Source: UBA7803 sp041686955 (GTDB lineage Bacteria; Pseudomonadota; Gammaproteobacteria; Pseudomonadales; Azotimanducaceae). Taken from it: a stretch of DNA of 47,933 bases. The translations under genes were made by a program, and so were the position numbers. How positions within the stretch are numbered: position 1 is the stretch's first letter; every line of letters begins with the position of its first letter. Positions 34,234-42,971 of this stretch are shown one piece after another. The stretch is taken from the NCBI GenBank assembly GCA_041686955.1, contig JAWLCV010000030.1:1-47933 (forward strand), given 5' to 3'. The notes beneath the pieces were generated by a model. That model was not told where the DNA came from. It was given only the letters and a program-made list of their open reading frames with translations, and did no database searches.

Positions 34234-34249
34234 TGGTCGTGGGTGACCA
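34234..34249. promoter_or_regulatory. Possible LysR-type operator before the TonB receptor
   Basis: TGGTC (34234-34238) and GACCA (34245-34249) form a perfect inverted repeat around GTGGGT in the 133-bp gap between the LysR gene and the receptor gene. LysR sites are often interrupted dyads of about this size, but this one does not show the T-N11-A core clearly. No convincing sigma70 promoter is seen in the gap. Confidence 0.35.
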
Positions 34250-34295
34250 AGAATGGCCCTGCCTTCCGATCGGGGAACAAGGGGAGAAAAACGCC

Positions 34296-36401
34296 GTGAA
34301 CAACCAACGTCTGCGCGCCGGTGCACATCAATTCGCTCTCTCGACGGCCAGCATCCTGGCCATGGCCAGCGGCGCCGTGCTCTGCAGCAGCGCACCGGCC
34401 GCGGAGAGCGCGACCGTACTCGAGGAGGTCATCGTCACGGCGCGGCGGGTGGAAGAGCATGGCCAGGACGTGCCGGTCTCCATCACCACCTTCTCCGACG
34501 ACGAATTGCAGAAGCGCGGGGTCTTCGAATTCAGAGACATCACGCTGAGCAACCCGAGCGTCAAGATCAACGCCGGTGGCGCCGGCACGGCGATCAGTTC
34601 CACCGTGGCTGTCCGGGGAAACCTGCAGAACGACGTGTCGGTAGTGGCTGATCCGGCCGTGGGCACCTACATCGACGGCCTCATCGTGTCGCGCACCTTC
34701 GGGATGAACGGTTACCTCGTGGATCTGGACAACGTGCAGACGCTCAAGGGCCCCCAGGGCACCCTGTTCGGCCGCAATACCACAGGGGGCGCCCTGATGA
34801 TCCAGACCCGCAACCCCGAGCTCGGCGAGCTCGGCGGTTACGTGCGCGCCGAAGCCGGCAGCTACGACCTGCGACGCGTCACCGGCGCCGTCGACGTGCC
34901 GTTGGGCCAGCGCGCGGCGCTGCGTCTGGTGGCGGAGGACGTGGATCGCGACAGCTACGCCGATTACACCGACGGTTCCACCTACGGCGACGAAAGTCGC
35001 TCCACCTATCGGGCAAAGCTGCTGTTCGCTCCGGACGACCTCACCTCGGTGCTGCTCTTCGTCGAGTCCGTCGACGTCGAGGCCTCAGAGGCCATCAACA
35101 CGGGCACTCAGCCCAACGATCCGCAGTACGACGACATTCCCAGCGACATCATCCCGGGGGTGCTGCCGCTGCTGCTCGGCACCCAGCAGAGCTCCGCCGA
35201 GGCCAATGCCTTCGGCGTGAATGTCACCCGCACCCTGAAGGCCGGCGAGCTCAAGTTCATCGCCGGCCGACGCGAGCTCGATGTGGCCATCCACACATCG
35301 CTGCCGCCCTTCCTCGGACACTCGATCCAGGACAAGCCGGATAACGAGCTGACCACCGCGGAGCTGGTGTTCACCGGCGAGTTCATGGGCCAACGCCTGG
35401 GCGTCACGTCCGGCCTCTACTACTACGACGAGACCACACGGGAGGCCCAGCGCAGCTTCCTCGACGTCTTTCAGCCCGGTCTGCAGACGGGACGCGCCAC
35501 ACCCGTCACGGATTCCCGCTCGAGCTCCCTGTTCACCCAGTTCAACTACAGCCTCACGGAAGACACCCGGATTCTGGTCGGCGGCCGCTACACCCGCGAC
35601 GACCGGCAAACGAAGGGTGATCACGGCGACCTCATCGGCCTCACCTACGAGTCGGACGAGGACGAGTTCGACTACCTCGTCTCGGTGGACCACCGCTTCA
35701 CCGATGACCTGCTCGCTTACGCCAGCATGTCCAGCGGATATCGCGCCGGCTTCGCGGCGGTTTCCCCGGCTCCGGACAACCTGCACTGGACCGCGCTGGA
35801 CCCCGAAACGGTCACCAACTACGAACTGGGCATCAAGAGCGAGTGGCTCGACAACACCGTGCGCCTCAACGCCGCCGCGTATCGCCAGAACTATCAGGAC
35901 TACCAGGCGGCCTTCATTCTCGGCTCCGTGCGCGGCTACAGGAACTACGACGCGACCCTCGAGGGAGTCGAGCTGGAGCTGACCTGGTCTGCCACCGAGC
36001 ACCTGCAACTGGGAGGCAGCTACGGGCACATCAGCGCCGAGACGGACGACGGGCTGGCACTGCCGAACATCCCCGATACCACATACAGCGTGTACGTCGC
36101 CCAGGCCCTGGTGACGCCGATCGGCGAGGTGGCGCTTCGAGCCGACTACAACTGGTCCGACTCCTGGTTCTCTCAGATCTTCTCGCCGGAGTTGTCCACC
36201 GTGGACAGCCTCGGACTGCTGAACGCGAGCGCCACCCTGACTTCCGGCCGCTGGACCGTGATGGCCTACGCCAGGAACGTGACCGACGAGGCTTACTTCA
36301 CCTACATCAACGAGTTCGACATCGGCGGCGACGTGTACTACGACGCCGGCACCCTCGGCATGCCGCGTACCCTGGGCGTGGCCGTGACCTACCGCTTCTG
36401 A
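34296..36401 (+). CDS. TonB-dependent outer-membrane receptor
   Basis: A 701-residue receptor. A signal peptide (ending about SSAPAAES) precedes the TonB-box-like LEEVIVTARR, the plug domain (VPVSITTFSDDELQKRG, then GPQGTLFGRNTTGGALMI) and a beta-barrel that ends in the terminal aromatic GVAVTYRF. The start is a GTG at 34296 after GGGGAGAAAAACGCC; the ATG at 34233 would put a stretch of 21 unlikely residues before the signal peptide. It is 10 bases before the HyuA-like gene, so it probably imports that system's substrate. Confidence 0.9.
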   Translation: MNNQRLRAGAHQFALSTASILAMASGAVLCSSAPAAESATVLEEVIVTARRVEEHGQDVPVSITTFSDDELQKRGVFEFRDITLSNPSVKINAGGAGTAISSTVAVRGNLQNDVSVVADPAVGTYIDGLIVSRTFGMNGYLVDLDNVQTLKGPQGTLFGRNTTGGALMIQTRNPELGELGGYVRAEAGSYDLRRVTGAVDVPLGQRAALRLVAEDVDRDSYADYTDGSTYGDESRSTYRAKLLFAPDDLTSVLLFVESVDVEASEAINTGTQPNDPQYDDIPSDIIPGVLPLLLGTQQSSAEANAFGVNVTRTLKAGELKFIAGRRELDVAIHTSLPPFLGHSIQDKPDNELTTAELVFTGEFMGQRLGVTSGLYYYDETTREAQRSFLDVFQPGLQTGRATPVTDSRSSSLFTQFNYSLTEDTRILVGGRYTRDDRQTKGDHGDLIGLTYESDEDEFDYLVSVDHRFTDDLLAYASMSSGYRAGFAAVSPAPDNLHWTALDPETVTNYELGIKSEWLDNTVRLNAAAYRQNYQDYQAAFILGSVRGYRNYDATLEGVELELTWSATEHLQLGGSYGHISAETDDGLALPNIPDTTYSVYVAQALVTPIGEVALRADYNWSDSWFSQIFSPELSTVDSLGLLNASATLTSGRWTVMAYARNVTDEAYFTYINEFDIGGDVYYDAGTLGMPRTLGVAVTYRF

Positions 36402-36411
36402 CGGAGACAGC

Positions 36412-38481
36412 ATGTACAAAATCGGCATCGACATCGGCAGCACCTTCACCGACGTCTACGTCATCGACCAGGACGGAACCCCCTACACCGGGAAGGTCTC
36501 ATCCGACCACCAGAGCCTGGAGACCACGTTCGATCTGGCCATCGCCAAAAGCGCGGAGATCACCGGCAACTCGGTGGAGCAGTTGCTGGAACGCAGCGAT
36601 CTGATCGTCAACGCCACGACCGTGGCGACCAACGCCATCGTCACCCGCGGCGGAGCCAGGATCGGCCTCATCACCACCGCGGGCTTCAGAGACGTGATCT
36701 ACATCGGCCGCATCGTGCAGAAGGTCGCCGGCCTCGAGCAGGACGAGCTCCGGGATTTCTTCAAGCTCACCAAGGCCGACCCCATCGTGCCCCGTACCCT
36801 CGTCGAGGAAATCAGCGAGCGGATAGACTGTGAGGGCAACGTCCTCTGCCCTCTGGACGAGGACAGGGCCCGGCAGACGGTGGGGCAACTCCTCGAGAAG
36901 GGCGTGGAGGCCATCGCCGTGTGCCTGATCTACGCCTTCAAGAACCCGGCGCACGAGCAGCGAATCAAGGCCCTGATCGCAGAGATGGCACCGGATCTGC
37001 CGGTGACCATTTCTAGTGAAATCTCCCTGCGGGCGGGCGAGTACGAGCGTACCGCCACCACTGCCGTCAATGCCTACGTGACGCCCAAGGTACACGCGTA
37101 CGTGGATGGCATGACCCGGGGCCTGCGCAGCAGAGGCTACCAGCACAACCCACTGATCATGCAGTCCTTCGGCGGCGTCGGCCTGCCGCACTTCATCAAG
37201 TCCCGAGCCGTGAGCTGCGTCGCCTCAGGGCCGGTGGCCGGGGTAATCGGCGCACGGACACTCGGGGAGCATCTGGGCTACGAGAACCTGCTGACCACGG
37301 ACATCGGGGGCGCCAGCTTCGATGTGGGCATGATCCACAAGGGCATGCCGAAGCTGCAGCACGAGCCCGTCATCTCGAAATACAACCTGCAACTCTCCGT
37401 CATCGACGTGATCAGCATCGGCGCGGGTGGCGGCTCCATCGCCTGGGTCGACGATCTCGGCGTGCTGAAGGTGGGGCCGCACAGTGCACAGTCCGTGCCC
37501 GGCCCCGCCTGCTTCGGCCGCGGGGGCAGCGACCCCACCGTGACTGACGCCGACCTGGTGCTGGGCTATCTCAATCCCGACTATTTCGCCGGCGGCGCCA
37601 TCAAGCTCGACAAGGACAAGGCGATTGCGTCGCTTTCGACACTGGCCCGAGAGATTAAGGCCGACGTGGTCGAGACCGCAAAGGGCATCTTCGACATCAT
37701 GAATGCCCAATGCGGCGACCTGATCCGCATGCACACCGTCAAGAGTGGCTTCGATCCCAGAGACTTCGCCGTGCTGGCCTACGGCGGCGCCGGACCGACC
37801 CACGCAGCCTGGTATGCCCGAGAACTCTCGCCCAGGAAGATCATCATTTCGCCCCACGCCGGTGTGTTCTCGGCATCGGGCCTGCTCGCTTCCGACATTC
37901 TCAGCCTCTACGAGATGTCCGATCCGATGACCCTGCCGGCCGATGCCGGACGCTTGCGGCAAGCCTTTGCGCAACTCGAAGCCAAGGGCCACGAGGAGTT
38001 CGAGGCGGCAGGCGTCCGCGAGGAAGACCGCGTGCTGCGGCGCTCGGTGGCGATGCGCTTCTCCAATCAGGGGCGCACCCTCGCCATCCCCGTGGGGGAG
38101 ACGACCGACGAGGAGGTGCGGGGCCTCGGGCAGCGTTTCACCGACACCTATGCCGCCAGCTACGGAACCGATGCAGTACACGTGGGCGCCCCCATCGAGA
38201 TCTCCGGCTACAGCCTGGAGATGATGGCCAGGATCCGCCGCATCGAGTTGCCACGGTTCGCGCTCGGTAGCGCTGATCCGGCCCCTGCCCTCAAGGGACA
38301 CCGGGAGGCCTACTTCGACCAGGGCTTCGTCAGGACGCCGGTCTACGACATGGCGCGTCTCACCGCCGGCATGGCCATTCCCGGCCCCGCCATCATCGAA
38401 GACCGGCTGACCACCGCGGTGATCGCCTGCGGGCAAGTGGGTGAAGTGGACGAATTTCTCAACATCCAGATCTCCGTTTGA
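36412..38481 (+). CDS. HyuA-like subunit of a hydantoinase/ketone carboxylase
   Basis: A 689-residue HyuA-family ATPase subunit. It has the sugar-kinase-like phosphate motif GIDIGSTFTDVYVID at the N terminus, VNATTVATNAIVTRGGARIG, and a second ATP site TTDIGGASFDVG, with GPACFGRGG and AYGGAGPTHA near the end. This fold serves hydantoinases, 5-oxoprolinases and the ATP-using carboxylases of acetone and acetophenone. The small zinc-ribbon gene two genes downstream favours the carboxylase reading. GGAGACAGC precedes the ATG. Confidence 0.88.
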   Translation: MYKIGIDIGSTFTDVYVIDQDGTPYTGKVSSDHQSLETTFDLAIAKSAEITGNSVEQLLERSDLIVNATTVATNAIVTRGGARIGLITTAGFRDVIYIGRIVQKVAGLEQDELRDFFKLTKADPIVPRTLVEEISERIDCEGNVLCPLDEDRARQTVGQLLEKGVEAIAVCLIYAFKNPAHEQRIKALIAEMAPDLPVTISSEISLRAGEYERTATTAVNAYVTPKVHAYVDGMTRGLRSRGYQHNPLIMQSFGGVGLPHFIKSRAVSCVASGPVAGVIGARTLGEHLGYENLLTTDIGGASFDVGMIHKGMPKLQHEPVISKYNLQLSVIDVISIGAGGGSIAWVDDLGVLKVGPHSAQSVPGPACFGRGGSDPTVTDADLVLGYLNPDYFAGGAIKLDKDKAIASLSTLAREIKADVVETAKGIFDIMNAQCGDLIRMHTVKSGFDPRDFAVLAYGGAGPTHAAWYARELSPRKIIISPHAGVFSASGLLASDILSLYEMSDPMTLPADAGRLRQAFAQLEAKGHEEFEAAGVREEDRVLRRSVAMRFSNQGRTLAIPVGETTDEEVRGLGQRFTDTYAASYGTDAVHVGAPIEISGYSLEMMARIRRIELPRFALGSADPAPALKGHREAYFDQGFVRTPVYDMARLTAGMAIPGPAIIEDRLTTAVIACGQVGEVDEFLNIQISV

Positions 38482-38502
38482 GGAGCGCTCAGAGGAACCC
38501 AC

Positions 38503-40356
38503 ATGGCTGATCAATTCGACCAGATTACCTACGAGATCCTGAGAAACCGGCTGTGGAAGATCAACGAGGAGATGTGCGCGATCTTCGCCAACACGACCCC
38601 CTCGTCCCACGCCATCGAGGCCAACGATTTCAACGCCGCCATCATGACGCCCGAGGGCGACGCGCTGGTGCTCGGCGCCTACATCAACGTGCACGCTTCG
38701 GTGATCCAGGGCACCGTCAAGACCATCCTGCGCGACCTGGCCGACAACCCCGGCATCGCGGAAGGAGACATGTTCCTGGCCAACGACGCCTTTACCTGCA
38801 CCGTGCACGGCTGCGATGCCATCGTCGCCGCCCCCATTTTTCACCGCGGGGAGCTGGTGTGCTGGGTGGGGATGATCACCCACGAGCTCGACGTCGGCGG
38901 CCCGGCGCCGGGCAGCTTCAGCATCGAGGCGAACTCCATGTTCGAGGAGGCGTTCTACTTTCCGCCCATCAAGATCGTCGAAGGCGGCAGGTTGCGCCAG
39001 GACCTGCTGAGCCTGTGGAAATACAACTCGCGCATGCCGTACCTCCTCGACGGCAACATTCGCGCGCGCATCGCGGGCATCAACGCCGCCAACCAGCGGA
39101 TCGCCGAGACCATCGAGCGCTATGGCGGCGATTCCCTGAAGGCCACCTTCGCCAAGATGGCCGACGACACCGAGGCACGCCTCAAGGCACGCCTGCGGGA
39201 GCTACCCGACGGCACGTGGCGCAACGTCGGCTACCTCGAGATGAAGAAGGAGCTCTATCCGTTCAGGGTCGCCATGACCAAGAAGGGGGACCGCCTGACC
39301 TTCGACTTCACCGGCACGGCGCCCCAGGTCAACGCGCCGAACAACATGACCCTGGGGGGCACCCGCGGCTGCGTGGAGGCTGCCGTCATGCCCTTCCTCT
39401 GCTGGGACATTCCCTGGACCGTAGCGGGCCTCTGGCGCTGCATCGACGTGGTCACCGAACCCGGCACCCTGGTCGACGCCCAGCGGCCCGCCGCCACGAG
39501 CGCGGCGATTCTCAGCGCCATGGAGCTGCCCAACGTGCTCGCCGTGGCCATCGGCCAGATGCTGGCCTGCAGCGACAAGTACCGGCACCGGGGCGTGGCC
39601 GCCTATTCGGCATCCGGCCACGGAGTCCACTGGGAAGGGCCGGACGAATTCGGCAACACCGTGGTGTTCCCCCTGGGGTTCATCGTCGAGGGCGGCGGAA
39701 CCGGCGCTTGGGCCTGTCGTGACGGGGTGGACAGCGGCGGCTACGTGGTGGCGTCGAGTGCCTGTATTCCCAACCTGGAGCCCCTGGAATCGCATACCCC
39801 GGTAGTCCACCTGTTCTGGCAGGAACTGCGGGACCAGGGCGGCGCGGGCAAGTACCGCGGCGGCATGGGCACGGGAACGGCGTTCTTTCCCTACGGCCTC
39901 GAGCAGACCCGGGACACCGGCTTCATGGGGGTAACCGAAGTGCCCATGGGTGGGGGCGTCGCTGGCGGCTATCCGGCCGGGAATCACCGCGACCTCATCA
40001 TCCGTGACTTCAAGGCGCTGGACATGCTCAGACAAGGCCGGACGTTCTCCTGCCTTCAGGACGTCCTCGACAGCGCCCTCGAACGCGGATTGAAGATCGA
40101 GGTGTGCCGTCAGGCCTACGACGGTTACATGAGCAAGGACGACCTGAAGATCGTCCTCGGCGGCGGCGGCTGCGGCTATGGCGATCCCATCGACCGCGAC
40201 CCGGAAGCGGTGCTGCGGGACGTGACCGACGGCGTGGTCAGCCAGGACTGCGCACGTGACATCTACGGCGTGATCCTCGACATGGATGCCCTGACCGTGG
40301 ATTTGACAGCAACCGAAGCCAGGCGCAGCGCTATCCGCGCCGAGCGTCTGAGCTGA
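38503..40356 (+). CDS. HyuB-like subunit of a hydantoinase/ketone carboxylase
   Basis: A 617-residue HyuB-family protein, the partner of HyuA. Family blocks are present in order: ITYEILRNRLWKINEEM, GDMFLANDAFTCTVHGCD, HELDVGGPAPGSF, FDFTGTAPQVNAPNN and YRGGMGTGTAFF. It is close to the size of HyuB and shorter than acetone carboxylase alpha. The ribosome site GAGGAACCCAC is good. It likely makes a multi-subunit soluble complex with the previous and the next gene products. Confidence 0.88.
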   Translation: MADQFDQITYEILRNRLWKINEEMCAIFANTTPSSHAIEANDFNAAIMTPEGDALVLGAYINVHASVIQGTVKTILRDLADNPGIAEGDMFLANDAFTCTVHGCDAIVAAPIFHRGELVCWVGMITHELDVGGPAPGSFSIEANSMFEEAFYFPPIKIVEGGRLRQDLLSLWKYNSRMPYLLDGNIRARIAGINAANQRIAETIERYGGDSLKATFAKMADDTEARLKARLRELPDGTWRNVGYLEMKKELYPFRVAMTKKGDRLTFDFTGTAPQVNAPNNMTLGGTRGCVEAAVMPFLCWDIPWTVAGLWRCIDVVTEPGTLVDAQRPAATSAAILSAMELPNVLAVAIGQMLACSDKYRHRGVAAYSASGHGVHWEGPDEFGNTVVFPLGFIVEGGGTGAWACRDGVDSGGYVVASSACIPNLEPLESHTPVVHLFWQELRDQGGAGKYRGGMGTGTAFFPYGLEQTRDTGFMGVTEVPMGGGVAGGYPAGNHRDLIIRDFKALDMLRQGRTFSCLQDVLDSALERGLKIEVCRQAYDGYMSKDDLKIVLGGGGCGYGDPIDRDPEAVLRDVTDGVVSQDCARDIYGVILDMDALTVDLTATEARRSAIRAERLS

Positions 40357-40374
40357 CCCCGAGGAGGCAGGACC

Positions 40375-40659
40375 ATGAGAATCGCCGAGAATCTGCAGCT
40401 CGTCAGCGATGGCGACTCCAGGGTCGTCGCGTGCTACCGCTGCGGCCACGTCTACGGGCCCGCGACCGACAACGTCAAGGAGCACGCCCGAATGAAGACC
40501 TTCCCCATCACGAAGGCGGGGCCCATGCTCAACCCCTGGCGCGCCGTGGACGACTTCGAGCTGCGGGAATTCTACTGCCCCGGCTGCGCCACCATGATTT
40601 GCGTCGAGCTGAACAGGACCGGCGAGCCCATTCTCTGGGATATGGCTCTCGATCCCTGA
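40375..40659 (+). CDS. Small zinc-ribbon protein, carboxylase gamma-like
   Basis: A 94-residue protein with two cysteine pairs, C20-x-x-C23 and C68-x-x-C71, plus C76, which should bind one zinc ion. It resembles the small gamma subunits of acetone carboxylase and similar enzymes but is about half their length. Its GAGGAGG ribosome site is very strong, and it lies 18 bp after the HyuB-like gene, so it is surely expressed with it. This gene is the main reason to think of a carboxylase rather than a plain hydantoinase. Confidence 0.75.
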   Translation: MRIAENLQLVSDGDSRVVACYRCGHVYGPATDNVKEHARMKTFPITKAGPMLNPWRAVDDFELREFYCPGCATMICVELNRTGEPILWDMALDP

Positions 40660-40683
40660 CCGGGTCCGGGCGCCGCCGCGGGG

Positions 40684-41238
40684 CTATCGTGTCCGCACGG
40701 CGATGTTGTTGATCACCCGCTGCACGTAGCGCACGCCGGCGGCCACCTCCCCGGCGCGCGCCTTCTCCTGCTCGGTGTCGACGAACCCGCCGAGCGAGAC
40801 GACGCCGCGATTGGCTTCCACTTCCACGTCCAGGGCGCTGACGTCGTCGGCGCGCGCAAGCGCCGTGCTGACCCGGGCTTCCAGGGCCTTGTCGTCCAGG
40901 TACTCGCCGACCCGGCGCGACTGCTCCTGGACCACCAGGTTGTTCTCCACCGCGATGACGCCGGCCACGCCCTCGACCACTTCCGTGGCAGTCTCCTTCT
41001 CTTCCTCGCTGTCGGCGGTGCCGTTGAGCTGCACACGGCCGCGGAACACCTCCACGTCCATGTCCAGCCCGTCGGTGCGCGAATCCGATACCAGGGCCGT
41101 CTTCACCCGGCCGAGCAGCACGGTGTCGTCCACGGTTTCACCCGCCGATCGCCGCGTCTCGGTGGCGGCGCAACCCGCCAGCAGTGCCGCGAGCAGCCAG
41201 GCCGCCAGAGTCCATCGCGGGTTCCTCGGGTTCTTCAT
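40684..41238 (-). CDS. BON-domain lipoprotein (OsmY-like)
   Basis: A 184-residue envelope protein. A signal segment ends in the lipobox L20-A-G-C23, followed by two BON domains (about 35-105 and 110-180; DVEVFRGRVQLNGTADSEEE and DVEVEANRGVVSLGGFVDTE). BON proteins bind membranes or help under osmotic and other stress. The ATG at 41238 is the only start giving a clean lipoprotein signal. A sigmaS-type -10 box lies about 33 bases upstream. Confidence 0.87.
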   Translation of the reverse strand: MKNPRNPRWTLAAWLLAALLAGCAATETRRSAGETVDDTVLLGRVKTALVSDSRTDGLDMDVEVFRGRVQLNGTADSEEEKETATEVVEGVAGVIAVENNLVVQEQSRRVGEYLDDKALEARVSTALARADDVSALDVEVEANRGVVSLGGFVDTEQEKARAGEVAAGVRYVQRVINNIAVRTR

Positions 41239-41270
41239 CGATGCCTCGTCGCGTCCGTTTGCCGGCCGCC

Positions 41271-41278
41271 AGTGTAGA
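41271..41278 (-). promoter_or_regulatory. Candidate sigmaS-type -10 element of the BON gene
   Basis: On the minus strand 41278-41271 reads TCTACACT, matching the sigmaS extended -10 core KCTAYRCT at all eight positions, though the following TAA is not kept. No good -35 is found. Transcription would begin near 41264, giving a 5' leader of about 26 bases. Confidence 0.45.
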
Positions 41279-41376
41279 CACCTTCCCGGCTCTGACGGTT
41301 GATACGGCGCAATTCCCCAGATCGCCGGCATGGCACTTGCAGCGAGCAAGGCCGAATCCACGGCAAGGAGTTCGCG

Positions 41377-42141
41377 ATGAGGATCGTTGCAATACCGGCT
41401 TTGACGGGAACGCTGACCCTGGGGCTGATGTCCGGCGTCGCGGTAGCCCAGACCGAGCAGTCGGAGTGGGATGCCGCAGCCGAGACGCAGCACGCCGCCA
41501 CCGCGGGCGGCGGGCAGGACATGACCGGCCCGGCAGAAGACGTCCAGGAGGCCGTGAACGTGGTGGCGCAAATGCAGCAGCAGGATCCGGAGCTGGGCAG
41601 CGCGCTGGCGCAAGCGAAGGGGGTGTTCCTCATCCCCGACTACGCGACCGCGTCGCTGCTGATCGGCGGCGCCGGCGGTGAGGGCGTCATGCTGGCCCAG
41701 CAGGAAGACGGCCAGTGGAGCAGTCCGGTGTTCTACGACGTGGGCAGCCTGAGCCTCGGCGTTCAGGCCGGCGCCGCCGCGGGCTCCATCGTCATGCTGC
41801 TCATGTCGGATGAGGCGGTCGAGAATTTCGAGCAGGAGAACAACTTCTCGCTCAACGTCGAGGCGGGGCTCACCCTCCTCAACTGGTCGGCCGAGGCGGA
41901 AGCCGATTGGGGCCGCGGCGACGTGGTGGTATGGACGGACACCGAGGGCCTGCTGGCCGAAGCCGCCATCGGCATCGCCGACATCAACTTCGACGAAGAG
42001 GAGACCGCCGAGTATTACGGCCAGGAAGTGACGCCGCAATCCGTGCTGGCCGGCAACATCGAGGATCCCCAGTCGGAGACCCTGCGCACCGAGTTCGCGG
42101 AGTTCTCCGCCCAATCCGGAGTCGAAGCGAGGACCGAGTGA
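41377..42141 (+). CDS. SYLF-domain (Ysc84-like) exported protein
   Basis: A 254-residue protein. A signal peptide (about 1-25, ending GVAVAQ) is followed by a Ysc84/SYLF-like lipid-binding domain: ALAQAKGVFLIPDYATASLLIGGAGGEGVML, SSPVFYDVGSLSLGVQAGA and SLNVEAGLTLL. It has an excellent ribosome site (AAGGAGTTCGCG). It starts divergently from the BON gene and overlaps the next gene by one base (TGATG). Probably a periplasmic or outer-membrane stress protein. Confidence 0.85.
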   Translation: MRIVAIPALTGTLTLGLMSGVAVAQTEQSEWDAAAETQHAATAGGGQDMTGPAEDVQEAVNVVAQMQQQDPELGSALAQAKGVFLIPDYATASLLIGGAGGEGVMLAQQEDGQWSSPVFYDVGSLSLGVQAGAAAGSIVMLLMSDEAVENFEQENNFSLNVEAGLTLLNWSAEAEADWGRGDVVVWTDTEGLLAEAAIGIADINFDEEETAEYYGQEVTPQSVLAGNIEDPQSETLRTEFAEFSAQSGVEARTE

Positions 42142-42653
42142 TGGCCAAGGTGGCAGTAGTACTGGCGGACGACTTCGAGGATGCCGAGTACCGCCAACCC
42201 GCGGATTGCCTGTCCGAGGCAGGTCACTCGCTCACCGTCGTGGGCTCGCGGCAAGGGACCGAGGTGGAAGGGAAGCGCCACCACGAGCGCGTGAAGGTCG
42301 AGGCAACGCCCGGGGACGTGCGCGCCGAGGACTTCGACGCGCTGCTGATTCCGGGCGGCTTCTCGCCGGATCACCTGCGCACGGACGCAGCCATCGTCGA
42401 CTTCGTCCGGCGCTTCCACGACAGCGGCAAGCTCATCGCCGCTGTCTGTCACGGGCCGAGCCTGCTGGTGGATGCGGATGCGGTGCGCGGTCACCGTCTC
42501 ACCTCCTGGCCGTCGATCCGCCGCGATCTGGTGAACGCAGGCGGCGACGTGGTGGACGAGGCGGTGGTGGTGGACGGCAACCTCATCACCTCGCGCAAAC
42601 CCGACGATCTTCCCGCCTTCTGCGACGCCATACTCGAGCGACTCACCCATTGA
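42141..42653 (+). CDS. DJ-1/PfpI family protein
   Basis: A 170-residue protein with the flavodoxin-like DJ-1/PfpI fold. The nucleophile elbow AVC103-H104-GP and an early acidic residue (E13 in DDFEDAEY) are present. Family members act as deglycases, chaperones or proteases; this one is nearest to general-stress PfpI/YhbO-type proteins. It begins on the overlapping stop of the SYLF gene. Confidence 0.9.
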   Translation: MAKVAVVLADDFEDAEYRQPADCLSEAGHSLTVVGSRQGTEVEGKRHHERVKVEATPGDVRAEDFDALLIPGGFSPDHLRTDAAIVDFVRRFHDSGKLIAAVCHGPSLLVDADAVRGHRLTSWPSIRRDLVNAGGDVVDEAVVVDGNLITSRKPDDLPAFCDAILERLTH

Positions 42654-42664
42654 GGAGACCAGCC

Positions 42665-42964
42665 ATGCCAGGTAAATGGAGCGACAAGGACGAGCGCCAG
42701 TACGAGCACATCAAGCGCAGCCAGGAGAAGCGCGGCACCAGCGAGCGCCGCGCCAAGGAGATCGCCGCGCGAACCACCAACAAGCAGCGGCGTGAGGAGG
42801 GGCGGACCCCCAACCGGACGACCCAGGGCACGGGTAATCCCAACGCCCCATTGGAGCAGCGCTCGAAGCGGGAGCTGTACAACCAGGCGAAACGGCTCCA
42901 CATCGCCAACCGCAGCAAAATGAGCAAAGAGGAGCTGGTGAAAGCGGTGCGCGCCCACCGCTGA
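42665..42964 (+). CDS. Small Rho-N-like protein
   Basis: A 99-residue, highly charged protein. The N-terminal half (KWSDKDERQYEHIKRS, then AKEIAARTTNKQRREEGRTP) is a widely conserved stretch in small stress-type proteins, and the end (SKRELYNQAKRLHI, then SKMSKEELVKAVRAHR) matches the Rho termination factor N-terminal fold. Similar proteins are often labelled plasmid stabilization protein without evidence. It follows the DJ-1 gene by 11 bp. The ATG at 42665 follows TTGAGGAGACCAGCC. Confidence 0.82.
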   Translation: MPGKWSDKDERQYEHIKRSQEKRGTSERRAKEIAARTTNKQRREEGRTPNRTTQGTGNPNAPLEQRSKRELYNQAKRLHIANRSKMSKEELVKAVRAHR

Positions 42965-42971
42965 CACCAGC

